In this document: one piece after another, positions 24,283 through 32,481 of the stretch
Layout of the letters: each line of letters opens with the position of its first letter
How positions within the stretch are numbered: the stretch's first letter is position 1
Source: JBDTES01 sp039922435
Lineage (GTDB): Bacteria; Patescibacteriota; Saccharimonadia; Saccharimonadales; UBA4665
Assembly (NCBI GenBank): GCA_039922435.1
Contig: JBDTES010000014.1
Span: 1 to 39,725 of the forward strand
Length of the DNA stretch: 39,725 nt
Reading direction: 5' to 3'
The notes under the pieces: generated by a model
The model's input: the letters and a program-made list of their open reading frames with translations, nothing else
What the model was told of the DNA's origin: nothing
Database searches by the model: none
Made by a program: the position numbers and the translations under genes

Positions 24283-25575
24283 TTAAGCGCGTAATATTCT
24301 ATCTATCTTGTCTTTTACGGAAGTACCACTCCCAGAAAACTGCAAAGTATCGAGTCCAACTCGAAGTAAACCCATAGCCGTGATGTATGTATGGTCATTG
24401 ACTGTCCCGGTTTTATCGGTAATTCCAACCACTTGTTCGGGCTGAATGTGCTGAACGGTCGGTTTGCGAGCAAAGGCCATACCTCTGTACCACTTATCGT
24501 CCTGTAGTCGGTCTACCAGAACATCTAGCGACGAACCACCACCACAAAGTAGTATCTGGTGCGGCAGATGATCTAGTTTAGGGAATTCATTCAAGGCCAA
24601 CTCAACCCCACCGATCCAAACGTCAAGTGTTTTGGTTAGAGCACCCTCGATGGCCGGGACTTTGCTGCGCGGAGTTTTATTGGTCGCTAGTCCCAGTTTA
24701 AGTTCCTCGGCCTGATCAAAATCAACTTCTAGGTCACGCTCGATAGCTCTAGTATAGGCTCGACCACCGATACCAAACATCTTGGTGCCCTGAACACCGC
24801 CATCGTTAATTACAGCAATATCGGTCGTACCACCACCAACATCCATTATGATGGCACTAATATTCGATGATTGATCATCGCCAATCACCGAACGAGCCAC
24901 CGCAAACGGCTCGGCCGCCACGGCCACAAGGTCTAGATCGAGCTGCTCAGCCGTCTTTTCGAGTGCCCCTATGTGAATCAGTGGCGCAAAAGCCGTATAC
25001 AGATGAACTAGCACGTCTTTACCCTGAAAACCAACCGGGTTAGTTACCCGGTAGCCATCAATTTCGATACCGACAAGGGCGCTATTAACTAGTTTGACGG
25101 CCACACTTTTACCGCCTAATTCCCAAGCTAATTGCTTCTTGGCTTTAGCCTCGGCCCGCTCCTGGACCAGTTTAATAATCCGTTCAACTTCGCTTACATC
25201 CATCGTCTTTTCGGGTTGCTTACGGACCACTCGGACAGTAGTAGTGGTACCTTTTACCAGTTCGCCAGCAATACCAATAACAGCGTTGCGTACGCTAATA
25301 CCAGCTTCTTTTTCGGCCCGATTTAGAGCATCGTCGCAGTTCTGGACCACACTCCCAATATCCGAAATCGCACCGGCCTGCATATCGCTCAGAGATTGGT
25401 GTGTTCGACCAGCCCCAATAATCTCGATATCACTGCCCTCAACCCGGCCAATTAGAGCTTTGACAAATTCTGTACCAATATCTAACGCTACCAGGTAGCG
25501 TTGATCACTAGTCTTAGACCTCTCTGGCATTCGTGCCAAGACAGCGTCCTTAATCCCCTTGAGTTTACCAAGCAT
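24283..25575 (-). CDS. ftsA: FtsA/PilM-like actin-fold ATPase
   Basis: FtsA anchors FtsZ in cell division; PilM, its relative, is the cytosolic platform of type IV pili. The 430-residue product shows the actin-fold phosphate and connect motifs ALDIGTEFVKALIG (about 30), IIMDVGGGTTDIAVI (about 241) and LLCGGGSSL (about 343), plus the SHS2-type insertion (IGIAGELVKG onward). It lacks an obvious C-terminal membrane helix. A TAAAAT box at 25583-25588 leaves 7 nt to the ATG. It is followed directly by the baseplate-J-like bitopic protein, then ruvX and mltG. FtsA or PilM type cannot be separated from sequence alone; the symbol is tentative. Confidence 0.82.
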   Translation of the reverse strand: MLGKLKGIKDAVLARMPERSKTSDQRYLVALDIGTEFVKALIGRVEGSDIEIIGAGRTHQSLSDMQAGAISDIGSVVQNCDDALNRAEKEAGISVRNAVIGIAGELVKGTTTTVRVVRKQPEKTMDVSEVERIIKLVQERAEAKAKKQLAWELGGKSVAVKLVNSALVGIEIDGYRVTNPVGFQGKDVLVHLYTAFAPLIHIGALEKTAEQLDLDLVAVAAEPFAVARSVIGDDQSSNISAIIMDVGGGTTDIAVINDGGVQGTKMFGIGGRAYTRAIERDLEVDFDQAEELKLGLATNKTPRSKVPAIEGALTKTLDVWIGGVELALNEFPKLDHLPHQILLCGGGSSLDVLVDRLQDDKWYRGMAFARKPTVQHIQPEQVVGITDKTGTVNDHTYITAMGLLRVGLDTLQFSGSGTSVKDKIDRILRA

Positions 25576-25637
25576 AACCTATATTTTACCACGAACTAGC
25601 TACTCAAGGGTTTTTACTTATAACCTTATACAGGACA

Positions 25638-26012
25638 TCAAGCAGCGACTAATTCAAACACTTCTGCAACGGCTTCTGTCCCAAACTTTCTAGCAAAGTC
25701 TTGCCTCGAGATTTCGCCGATCTGATCTACTGGATAATTATCCTGAATCACACCCCTAAAACCTAGATAGCCAATAACACGTTCAGGGCTATCCTGCATA
25801 TTTAATCGAACTAATGACACGATTTCAGTAATTTCAGACACCGATCCCCCCTGACGCTGTATTCGGGTATCTTTCCTCAAGCGAGACCCATCAACATTAG
25901 TAACAGCTTCTAATCTCCCTAAATAATCGTGAGGGCGACAAGATTCATCTAGTTTAAAATCTACACCAGCAAACAGGCGTCCTTCAATGGAGCCAGTAAA
26001 AAATCTCATCAT
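25638..26012 (-). CDS. Hypothetical soluble protein
   Basis: The 124-residue product has no signal peptide or membrane segment and contains a possible small alpha/beta fold (RFFTGSIEGRLFAGVDFK; RVIGYLGFRGVIQDNYP). I do not recognise a family. An AAAGGA ribosome-binding site stands 4 nt before ATG 26010-26012 (a second ATG follows directly). A TATAAT box at 26106-26111 would give a leader of about 85 nt, which contains a small hairpin (CGAAG/CTTCG at about 26049-26067). It lies between alaS and the FtsA-like gene on the same strand but has its own promoter after the alaS terminator. Confidence 0.6.
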   Translation of the reverse strand: MMRFFTGSIEGRLFAGVDFKLDESCRPHDYLGRLEAVTNVDGSRLRKDTRIQRQGGSVSEITEIVSLVRLNMQDSPERVIGYLGFRGVIQDNYPVDQIGEISRQDFARKFGTEAVAEVFELVAA

Positions 26013-26114
26013 TTATCCTTTTCATTAATAACTTCTCTTTGTGTTAACGAAGCGTCGGATTCTTCGCTTTGACCTTATTTTACTAGAGGTTCCTTCTGGG
26101 GCAGTATTATACAC

Positions 26115-26132
26115 TAAAAGCGCAAGCTTTTA
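26115..26132 (-). terminator. Terminator of alaS
   Basis: TAAAAGC and GCTTTTA form a 7-bp stem with a 4-base loop (TTGC on the minus strand), 20 nt after the alaS stop, with the stem end itself T-rich. The TATAAT box of the next gene follows within 4 bp. Confidence 0.55.
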
Positions 26133-26152
26133 TACGGGTATGGTGACAATTA

Positions 26153-28156
26153 TCACTGTAAAATGGCTTTTATGCGCCTAATACCAGCACTAGAGGATTC
26201 TTCTTTGGTAATTTTGAATGTTTTATTATCTTCGGCTAATTGGCCGGTGTGGTCAACATGCGGGCCACCGCAGATTTCTAGACTGACAATGTGATCATCT
26301 GGCCCCATCTGGTAAACCTTAACTGTTTGGCCGTAGCGCTCGCCAAACGGGCCAACGGCGCCCATATCGTGAGCTTCCTGGGTAGGGTATTCAGTAAACT
26401 TGACTGGCAAATCTTCGTTTATCCAGCCGTTTACCAGATCTTCGGCCTGCTTAATCTCTGCTGCCGTCATTTTGTGATCTAGATTGAAGTCAAACCGCAG
26501 TCTTTCCTCGGTGATATTGCTGCCGTGTTGGCGAAGCTCTGGGCCAAATAACTGTCGCAAGGCTGCCTGCAACAGATGTGTAGCTGTGTGGTATTTCTTG
26601 TGTTGCAGTGTGTGGCCACCGAGGCCACCCTTAAACGTGCCTTTGGTTGCTGTCTGCGATCGATATTGCTGCTCTCGCCTTAGCTCGTCGTAACGGTCCT
26701 TCCAGTCCACAGTCACAGGAATATTCAAAGTCGCAGCCTCTTCAATACTTAATTCAATTGGGAAGCCATAGGTGTCCTGAAGCTTGAAAATATCAGCTCC
26801 AGTAAGCATGGGCTGGCCTTCTTTTATTGTCGCGCCAGGTCTAAGCTCTTTTCCGAGAATTATTTGTTCTGCCAACGGTAGTTTTTCATACATTTCACCA
26901 TTGCTGGCCCAGGTGATCGTTATGGCCTTAGGTTCAACACTCAATCTTTCGAGTTCTTTCAACCCCTTTCGGAGGGTTTGGCGGAAGGCTTTCTCTTCTT
27001 TTATCAATATCTGAATCACTTTTTCGCGGTTAGCGGCCACTTCCGGGAAGTCGTCTTTATATAAATCAGCAATTACTGGCACAATTTGCTCCAAGAAGTT
27101 CTGCTCGACACCCAAATCAAAGGCAAAGCGGATAGCCCGGCGAATAAGCCGGCGCATAACGTAGCCTTGCTCTTTGTTGCTAGGTACAATGCCATCAACG
27201 GCCAGGAACGTAGCAGCCCGCAGATGGTCGGCAATCACCCGCATGCTCTCGGTGTGGCTATCGTAACTTTTGCCTGATATCTCTTGTAGTTTTTCGATAA
27301 TCGGCCACATTAGGCTGATCTTAAAGACGTCTGGATCACCCATGGCAGCGGCGGCAATTCGCTCTAAGCCCGAACCATGGTCGATATTTGGCTTCTCGAG
27401 CGGCACAAACTTGCCCTCGGCCTCTTTGCGGTAAGCCATAAAGACATTGTTGCCAATTTCCATAAACCGACCACAATCACAGTTTGGATGGCAAAACTCA
27501 CCATAATCTGGGTTATGAGGCGTGCCAAAATCATAAAACATCTCGCTATCGGGGCCGCACGGATCGCCCACCGGGGTAGTTTCGGGTTTGCCGTTGCGGC
27601 TCCACCAGTTTTTGCTACCATCGTAATAGAAGATCCGCTCGCCATCTTTGATGCCGCGGGCGTAACCCTGCTCTTCGCTGCCAATATCGGCCGTGCCACT
27701 GCTCAGCCCCCTGACATCAAATAATTTTTGCCACGTCTCAGCCGCTTCAGTATCTCGGGGTATATCATACTGGGAGGCGCCGATAAAACAAGTAATATAT
27801 AGCTTAGCCGGGTCGAGCTCGACAACATCTGTCAGAAACTCCCACATCCATTCAATCTGTTGGGTTTTAAAGTAGTCACCTAGGCTCCAATTACCCAGCA
27901 TTTCAAAGAACGTCGTGTGACGGTTATCACCTATCTCATCGATATCTTGGGAACGGAGACAAGTTTGGCTATCGACTATCCGCTGACCAGCTGGGTGCGG
28001 CTGACCAAGCAAATACGGGATCATTGGCTGCATCCCACTGCCAGTAAATAGCGTGGTTGGATCGCCCTCCGGTACCAAAAGTGCTCGCGGCACAACTTTG
28101 TGTCCACGCTCTTCAAAAAACTTTAAATAACTCTGCCTAATTTCCTGCGCTGTCAT
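26153..28156 (-). CDS. alaS: Alanyl-tRNA synthetase without the C-terminal oligomerisation domain
   Basis: AlaRS charges tRNA-Ala and edits mischarged serine or glycine. The 667-residue product has the class II catalytic core (LFTGSGMQPMIPYLLG, RHTTFFEMLGNWS, GDPCGPDSE, NVFMAYRK, GSGLERIA), the tRNA-recognition helices and the editing domain with its zinc ligands HTATH and CGGPH. It stops right after the editing domain (SSAGIRRIKAIL), whereas typical bacterial AlaRS has about 870 residues with a coiled coil and C-Ala/DHHA1 domain. I choose ATG 28154-28156, 7 nt after TATAAT (28164-28169), over ATG 28163-28165, which overlaps that box. Confidence 0.96.
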   Translation of the reverse strand: MTAQEIRQSYLKFFEERGHKVVPRALLVPEGDPTTLFTGSGMQPMIPYLLGQPHPAGQRIVDSQTCLRSQDIDEIGDNRHTTFFEMLGNWSLGDYFKTQQIEWMWEFLTDVVELDPAKLYITCFIGASQYDIPRDTEAAETWQKLFDVRGLSSGTADIGSEEQGYARGIKDGERIFYYDGSKNWWSRNGKPETTPVGDPCGPDSEMFYDFGTPHNPDYGEFCHPNCDCGRFMEIGNNVFMAYRKEAEGKFVPLEKPNIDHGSGLERIAAAAMGDPDVFKISLMWPIIEKLQEISGKSYDSHTESMRVIADHLRAATFLAVDGIVPSNKEQGYVMRRLIRRAIRFAFDLGVEQNFLEQIVPVIADLYKDDFPEVAANREKVIQILIKEEKAFRQTLRKGLKELERLSVEPKAITITWASNGEMYEKLPLAEQIILGKELRPGATIKEGQPMLTGADIFKLQDTYGFPIELSIEEAATLNIPVTVDWKDRYDELRREQQYRSQTATKGTFKGGLGGHTLQHKKYHTATHLLQAALRQLFGPELRQHGSNITEERLRFDFNLDHKMTAAEIKQAEDLVNGWINEDLPVKFTEYPTQEAHDMGAVGPFGERYGQTVKVYQMGPDDHIVSLEICGGPHVDHTGQLAEDNKTFKITKEESSSAGIRRIKAILQ

Positions 28157-28163
28157 CGAGCTC

Positions 28164-28169
28164 ATTATA
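28164..28169 (-). promoter_or_regulatory. TATAAT -10 box of alaS, deciding its start codon
   Basis: TATAAT on the minus strand overlaps the first possible ATG (28163-28165) and ends 7 nt before the second (28156), the spacing used by neighbouring leaderless genes. The 58-bp divergent gap to the phosphoesterase gene also holds its TATACT box (28214-28219, plus strand). Confidence 0.65.
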
Positions 28170-28227
28170 TCAGAATTATTATCTCAATCATTTTGACTAA
28201 TTAGATAAAACGTTATACTAAGTATCA

Positions 28228-30168
28228 ATGTCAAACAGTGAGATAGAAGGATTAGCTGTAATTAGCGGGATAGCGCCTTCGTTGACCGGTTTAGAGAAGT
28301 ACCCCACTAGCCCAGATACTCCAGAAGAACAAATCTCGACTCGCCATAGCCAGTGGCATCGACTGCGAGGGGTCATTGGTGAGGCTGCTATAGGTTTGGC
28401 TATCCTAGCACCAGCCACAACTGTCGGAGTAGCCACTGGCCTCGAGGTGGCCACAAGTTCATCGACAGTCAATATAGCTCCAGGTATATCGACAGAAGTA
28501 GAACCAGCCTTATCACCAGATTTAACAATTACCTACGGGCCAACAATCGTTATACCTGACATCAATAAAGACATAGCTGGCTTGACCACTAGTGCCAGAA
28601 TTAGAATTACAAATCTAGATACCCATAATCACTCTGCGGGACAAGCGGTATCAGCTATATTGGACGGGTCTTTAGGGCCAATTCAGTCAAAAATATCAGA
28701 TGCCATCATACAACGTGGTCGCCAAGGACTCGCCATAGGGACTAGTCTATTTGGGCTGCTAAGTTTTGGAGGGTTTCTAGCCAAACGGCGTCTGCGAAGT
28801 AATAAAGAGGGAGGCAATGAGCCCAGTTCCACACCTAAAATTAACGGATTAGGTGATAATCCCCCCGAGATAGATAAAAGAGCTGACCCAGACACCAAAC
28901 AACCCAATAAATCTCAACCTCCCACATATCGGCCGTGGCGTAAGGCTGCCGCTTTAATCGTCTTAGGTGCCATAACTCTAGGAGGATCTTACAAAATTAA
29001 CCAAGAATACGATGCACTCAGAACCCCCTTGGCCGAGAGCACATCGATGCTTTTTCCTAATGGCCCAACTAATCCAGCAACAAATCTAGTGGACGAATAC
29101 GCTCCAATTCTGAAAGGCGCCTCGATATCAGGCGATGTCGGATACTATGCAGCTAAATCCATATCGAAGATCCTCGATGAAATGGAGGAAGTTGATAATA
29201 AATGGCAAAATCAAGCCGATTACTTCGTCAATACGGCCCTTCCAGAATTCCGCGCTAACGGTGGAATGGATTGGCAGAATAATCCTGATATCACCGCGTT
29301 CGTTCAAATAAGCGACATCCACGACAACCGACCCTTTCTTAAGTATTTTCTACCAAAAGTCCTAAGTGCGTTGAATATAGGCCTAGTCGTCAATACTGGC
29401 GATGAGATGAACTACTCTGGAACACTATTCCTCGATGACGGGGCCTACCAACGGTTTATAGATGCCTTGCCCGTCTCAACTCAAGCGGTAATCGTATCTG
29501 GTAATCATGATAAAAAATCACTCCAAGCCGCCGGCCAGCTAACTGCTGAGACAAGAGACGGCAAGCGCTATCACCCGCTTATACCACTAGATAGCAAAAA
29601 TAATTATTCGGTGACAATAGATGGCCTGACATTTGTCGGTTCACCAGATTCCAACCGGACAACCGCAGCTGGCACTGTTCCGACCTCTCCTAAAGATCAG
29701 ATAGCCAACGACATTAATGATGGTAATAAAATTGTCAAACGATCCTGCAAGATATACCAAGAAACCGGCGTAAAACCAATCGCCATAGCTCACGAACCGG
29801 CGGCCATATATCCAGCAGTTATTAGTGGTTGTGATACCCTGGCTCTAAACGGCCACACTCATGTCACTTACTCGATTCAGACCTATGCTAGCGATAATGG
29901 CTCAATTACGTATCAACAAACCCTTGGGACTGCAAGTGGTGACGGGCCAAATAACATCGCTTCTATCTATAATAATGCCACTATAGAGGGATCTATTAGT
30001 ATATGGCTGTGCGACAAATCTACTGGTCAACCAACTGGCAGCATAATGATATCTTATAGCCCTAATGGGCTACCTTCTATAAAACCCATTGAATTACCAA
30101 GTGCAGACGAAGCTATATCGGCGACAGACGATCCACAAATAATGGCCGCTGTAAGCCCGCAAGGTTAA
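28228..30168 (+). CDS. Membrane-tethered extracytoplasmic metallophosphoesterase
   Basis: The C-terminal half (about 355-600) is a calcineurin-like phosphoesterase with complete metal-binding motifs: D363-x-H365 (SDIHDN), G-D392, GNHD (N426, H427), a histidine in IAHEPAA, and GHTH (H543, H545). Three hydrophobic segments at about 48-72, 170-190 and 237-255, with basic residues on the expected sides, place the enzyme outside the membrane and a cytosolic loop at about 190-236. The domain between the first two segments (about 73-165) is beta-rich and unrecognised. The substrate is unknown. A TATACT box at 28214-28219 leaves 8 nt to the ATG. The tail after about 620 is low-complexity. Confidence 0.85.
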   Translation: MSNSEIEGLAVISGIAPSLTGLEKYPTSPDTPEEQISTRHSQWHRLRGVIGEAAIGLAILAPATTVGVATGLEVATSSSTVNIAPGISTEVEPALSPDLTITYGPTIVIPDINKDIAGLTTSARIRITNLDTHNHSAGQAVSAILDGSLGPIQSKISDAIIQRGRQGLAIGTSLFGLLSFGGFLAKRRLRSNKEGGNEPSSTPKINGLGDNPPEIDKRADPDTKQPNKSQPPTYRPWRKAAALIVLGAITLGGSYKINQEYDALRTPLAESTSMLFPNGPTNPATNLVDEYAPILKGASISGDVGYYAAKSISKILDEMEEVDNKWQNQADYFVNTALPEFRANGGMDWQNNPDITAFVQISDIHDNRPFLKYFLPKVLSALNIGLVVNTGDEMNYSGTLFLDDGAYQRFIDALPVSTQAVIVSGNHDKKSLQAAGQLTAETRDGKRYHPLIPLDSKNNYSVTIDGLTFVGSPDSNRTTAAGTVPTSPKDQIANDINDGNKIVKRSCKIYQETGVKPIAIAHEPAAIYPAVISGCDTLALNGHTHVTYSIQTYASDNGSITYQQTLGTASGDGPNNIASIYNNATIEGSISIWLCDKSTGQPTGSIMISYSPNGLPSIKPIELPSADEAISATDDPQIMAAVSPQG

Positions 30169-30271
30169 AAAATGCTACAACTATACTAATATCTAGGCCC
30201 TATTAACAAGTGTGCTCATAAATTTAAATAATAAACCATATTATCAGTTGATGTGTTGTGATTAAGAGCCT

Positions 30272-30300
30272 TTGAACTTACGATTGAGTAATTGTAAAAT
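30272..30300 (+). promoter_or_regulatory. Promoter of the frameshifted gene at 30310
   Basis: TTGAAC (30272-30277) and TAAAAT (30295-30300) are 17 bp apart. The -10 box ends 9 nt before ATG 30310, which supports 30310 rather than 30381 as the original start. Confidence 0.6.
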
Positions 30301-30309
30301 AGGATTATT

Positions 30310-30791
30310 ATGAGATATTTTGATGATAGATTTATGACCCATCCGAAATATTCGAGGACGAACACTTACCTTTCGACGATATGGTGTTTCACATAAACTT
30401 AGCCCGTAAGATTCGGATGAACCAGGCGGGCATAACCGACGGAGAGCAGTATTTCAACTCTAGAATCATTATGCATATTGCCGATGCGGCCCATCAAAGA
30501 GCTAGACTGCGAGTCGACAATTTATCCCCAGAGCAACAACTCAAGTTATATAAAGAATTCATAAATAGGATGATCGGTCCGGACGCGAGCAACGAAACAT
30601 CTTTGCTAATCGACCAAACAGACTCAGACGATAGGTCGAACATAGGCGACAAGCCTCTTTTATCTATTAAACAAAGAGTCTCAGCTGAGGTTTGGGATAA
30701 ATACTACACGGCCGATCTTAAACAATACACAGATAGGCGTAATGAACTCCAGGCCCAGATAACGGGTGATGTAATAACACCTATATCCTAG
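30310..30791 (+). pseudogene. Hypothetical soluble protein gene with a one-base frameshift
   Basis: ATG 30310, placed 9 nt after a good -10 box, opens a frame reading MRYFDDRF. In the -1 frame from 30333 the coding sequence continues as YDPSEIFEDEHLPFDD and on to TAG at 30789-30791. Loss of one T from a run at 30331-30333 would link both parts into a 160-residue protein; otherwise only a 136-residue product from ATG 30381 remains. The product is hydrophilic and helical (HINLARKIRMN; LSPEQQLKLYKEFINRM), with no membrane segment and no family that I recognise. It follows the metallophosphoesterase gene by about 140 bp. Confidence 0.55.
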
Positions 30792-30836
30792 TATGATTAG
30801 ACCGTGCTTTAACTGGGTTGAATACACTCTAAACCA

Positions 30837-31908
30837 CGTATAGAACTCAGGACCTTTGCAACATCTGCATGGGCGTCAACATCTGTATGCCTAAGTGTAC
30901 TCTTCTTGTATTGTAGTGCTCAAGATATGCGCGTAGCATAGCTTGCTGGCGAGAGAGCGGAACGCTCTTTTGCCAGTAGTACCCAATACACTCTGTTTGG
31001 AGCGTGCGGTTAAAGCGTTCAACGAATGCATCGTCGTTGGGGCGATGTAACCTACTGTGTCTGGTTTGTATTCCCGCATACTTCATTTGTTGCTCGAAGT
31101 AACGCCCATACTCTGGACCATTGTCGGCTTGTACCATGGAGATGGGGAAGCCCCAGCTCCGCTGGGCATCTAACACTGCCTGTGCGGCCAACCCAGGACC
31201 AAGCTTTGGTGCTAGGGTGACGTAGGTCATTCTCGTGAATAGATCGATGACAGTGTAGTAATACAGTCGTCTGCCACTTGTTGGGTCCACGTGGTGAATA
31301 GTATCTGTTTGTACGAGCTCACCAGGCCTCGTGACCTGCGGCCGTCTGGGGTTGTCTCTGCGAACCCGGTTCTTGCGGCCTCGGGCTACACCTGAACGCC
31401 AAAGAATTCGTCTCACACTACTGAGTGACACAGAAACACCGAGCACCACAGTAAGGTGGTGCCAGACCACCTCGGCGCAGCGCTTGAGACGAGCTCGTAC
31501 ACTCAGTACCAGCTGAGTGAGTTCTGCACTCACGGCATTGGGGCTTGTGTGTGGTCGGGAGAGGACAGTAGGAATACGCCAGGTGTAGCGGTTGAGATGG
31601 TTCATGCGGCTGTAGAGTCTATGTGGCCGGTTGGGATTATCCATCTGTACATTCTGGTTCAGCTCCTTCCATTTGAGCTTCCAACGCCATACGGTACTTC
31701 GGTGAATGCCACATTTGTTTGCAACTACACCTACGGGTAGCTGCTCACGGAGTAGCAATTGCATGGCAATTGCTCTCGCTTTCGGTAGGTTAGGGTTGGT
31801 AGAATAAGCCATGGTAGGCTCCTTTCTGTTAGATGTAATGGTCTTTACAGTGTAGGACGCCTACCGTCTTTGGTTTAATGTATGTTGCGAAGGTCTTGGA
31901 TGAATACG
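30837..31908 (-). mobile_element. IS481-like insertion sequence, copy 2, intact and inverted relative to copy 1
   Basis: The 1072-bp element has the same ends as copy 1 (CGTAT at 30837, ATACG at 31904-31908, inner core GACCTTTGCAACA or GACCTTCGCAACA) and is flanked by a perfect 6-bp direct repeat AAACCA (30831-30836 and 31909-31914). Removing the element and one repeat restores an intergenic sequence just upstream of the promoter at 31915. The transposase stop overlaps the terminal-repeat region as in copy 1. Confidence 0.9.
30847..31812 (-). CDS. IS481-like transposase, copy 2
   Basis: The 321-residue DDE transposase has the helix-turn-helix VANKCGIHRSTVWRWKLKW and catalytic motifs LVQTDTIHH, QADNGPEY and VERFNRT. 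Its catalytic core is almost identical to copy 1, including a run of over 40 identical residues before and after the first aspartate, but residues about 50-80 share little and the flanking parts differ at many positions. An AAAGGAG ribosome-binding site and the promoter elements (TTAAAC, 18 bp, TACACT) match copy 1. It appears functional. Confidence 0.92.
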   Translation of the reverse strand: MAYSTNPNLPKARAIAMQLLLREQLPVGVVANKCGIHRSTVWRWKLKWKELNQNVQMDNPNRPHRLYSRMNHLNRYTWRIPTVLSRPHTSPNAVSAELTQLVLSVRARLKRCAEVVWHHLTVVLGVSVSLSSVRRILWRSGVARGRKNRVRRDNPRRPQVTRPGELVQTDTIHHVDPTSGRRLYYYTVIDLFTRMTYVTLAPKLGPGLAAQAVLDAQRSWGFPISMVQADNGPEYGRYFEQQMKYAGIQTRHSRLHRPNDDAFVERFNRTLQTECIGYYWQKSVPLSRQQAMLRAYLEHYNTRRVHLGIQMLTPMQMLQRS

Positions 31909-31914
31909 AAACCA

Positions 31915-31943
31915 TTGACTATATTATATAACCGTGCTATAAT
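31915..31943 (+). promoter_or_regulatory. Near-consensus promoter directly after the IS copy
   Basis: TTGACT (31915-31920) and TATAAT (31938-31943) are 17 bp apart, the best promoter match in the window. The -35 box begins at the first base after the IS target duplication. The transcript would start near 31950 with a leader containing two small hairpins (ACGTCAC/GTGACGT and ATGGTT/AACCAT). Confidence 0.8.
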
Positions 31944-32014
31944 ATACGCGCTCACGTCACAGTGACGTTCGAGTATGGTTAATAACCATCCGTTTGCACC
32001 TTGGAGGTAATAAG

Positions 32015-32257
32015 ATGAATAAGCAACAGAAGACACCTGCCACACCTACCGCTATAAATGGCTTACTGTTAGTCATAGTCTTAAATACTGCAGTTATTGC
32101 CTATGGTATCGTTTATGGATCAAAGATCACATGGAATGCGATACCTGTCATAATTTGTCCAGTAATTATCATATTACTACTAATCCCACTGCACTACCTT
32201 GTCAAAACTTACAGATTTAGTATTAGGCCCCAGACTAAACCACTAAGACGCAAATGA
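32015..32257 (+). CDS. Small two-segment membrane protein
   Basis: The 80-residue product has a polar start (MNKQQKTPATPTAIN), two hydrophobic segments at about residues 16-38 and 43-64, and a very basic tail (KTYRFSIRPQTKPLRRK). A GGAGG ribosome-binding site at 32003-32007 stands 7 nt before ATG 32015, so this start is preferred to TTG 31994. It is driven by the near-consensus promoter at 31915 and is followed by the structured RNA region. No family is recognised. Confidence 0.65.
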   Translation: MNKQQKTPATPTAINGLLLVIVLNTAVIAYGIVYGSKITWNAIPVIICPVIIILLLIPLHYLVKTYRFSIRPQTKPLRRK

Positions 32258-32269
32258 CTATGGCAAGCG

Positions 32270-32302
32270 GCTCTGCAGAGAACCACAAGAACACTGCAGA
32301 GC
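32270..32302. repeat. 9-bp hairpin after the small membrane protein gene
   Basis: GCTCTGCAG (32270-32278) pairs perfectly with CTGCAGAGC (32294-32302) around a 15-nt loop, 12 nt after the TGA stop. No T-run follows, so it is not a classical terminator; it may be an mRNA 3' structure, a processing site or part of the RNA beginning downstream. Confidence 0.45.
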
Positions 32303-32343
32303 AGAAAAGACTAGGCTCGTACCTTCAATAGAAACGGAAAATC

Positions 32344-32481
32344 AAAGCCGCGCTTGTGGATGATGTGTAGGGATTCCCACAAAACTATTCTGTGGTTGCA
32401 GTCCCTACTAATTGGTAGAATTTTACTGAACTCTCAGCTTCACACACTACTCATCACAATCATCACCAAACCGCGGCTTTT
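32344..32481 (+). ncRNA. Candidate structured non-coding RNA with a 6S-like fold
   Basis: A closing stem pairs AAAGCCGCG (32344-32352) with CGCGGCTTT (32472-32480) over about 120 nt. Inside, GTAGGGA (32367-32373) pairs with TCCCTAC (32402-32408) and encloses CCACA/TGTGG (32377-32381 with 32391-32395) with a 9-nt loop. GATGAT-GTG near 32359-32367 can pair with CAC-A-ATCATC near 32454-32463. The 3' side keeps a large unpaired stretch (about 32409-32450) with a small hairpin. The closing stem is followed by TTTTCTC. One long rod with an asymmetric bubble recalls 6S RNA, but there is no sequence match that I can cite. No protein-coding frame explains the region. Strand is uncertain. Confidence 0.45.

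Noticed and set aside
27377..27724. A 115-codon plus-strand frame within alaS, paired with a 111-codon minus-strand frame in another phase
   Set aside because: Both lie wholly inside the conserved alaS editing and catalytic coding sequence and have no start signals.
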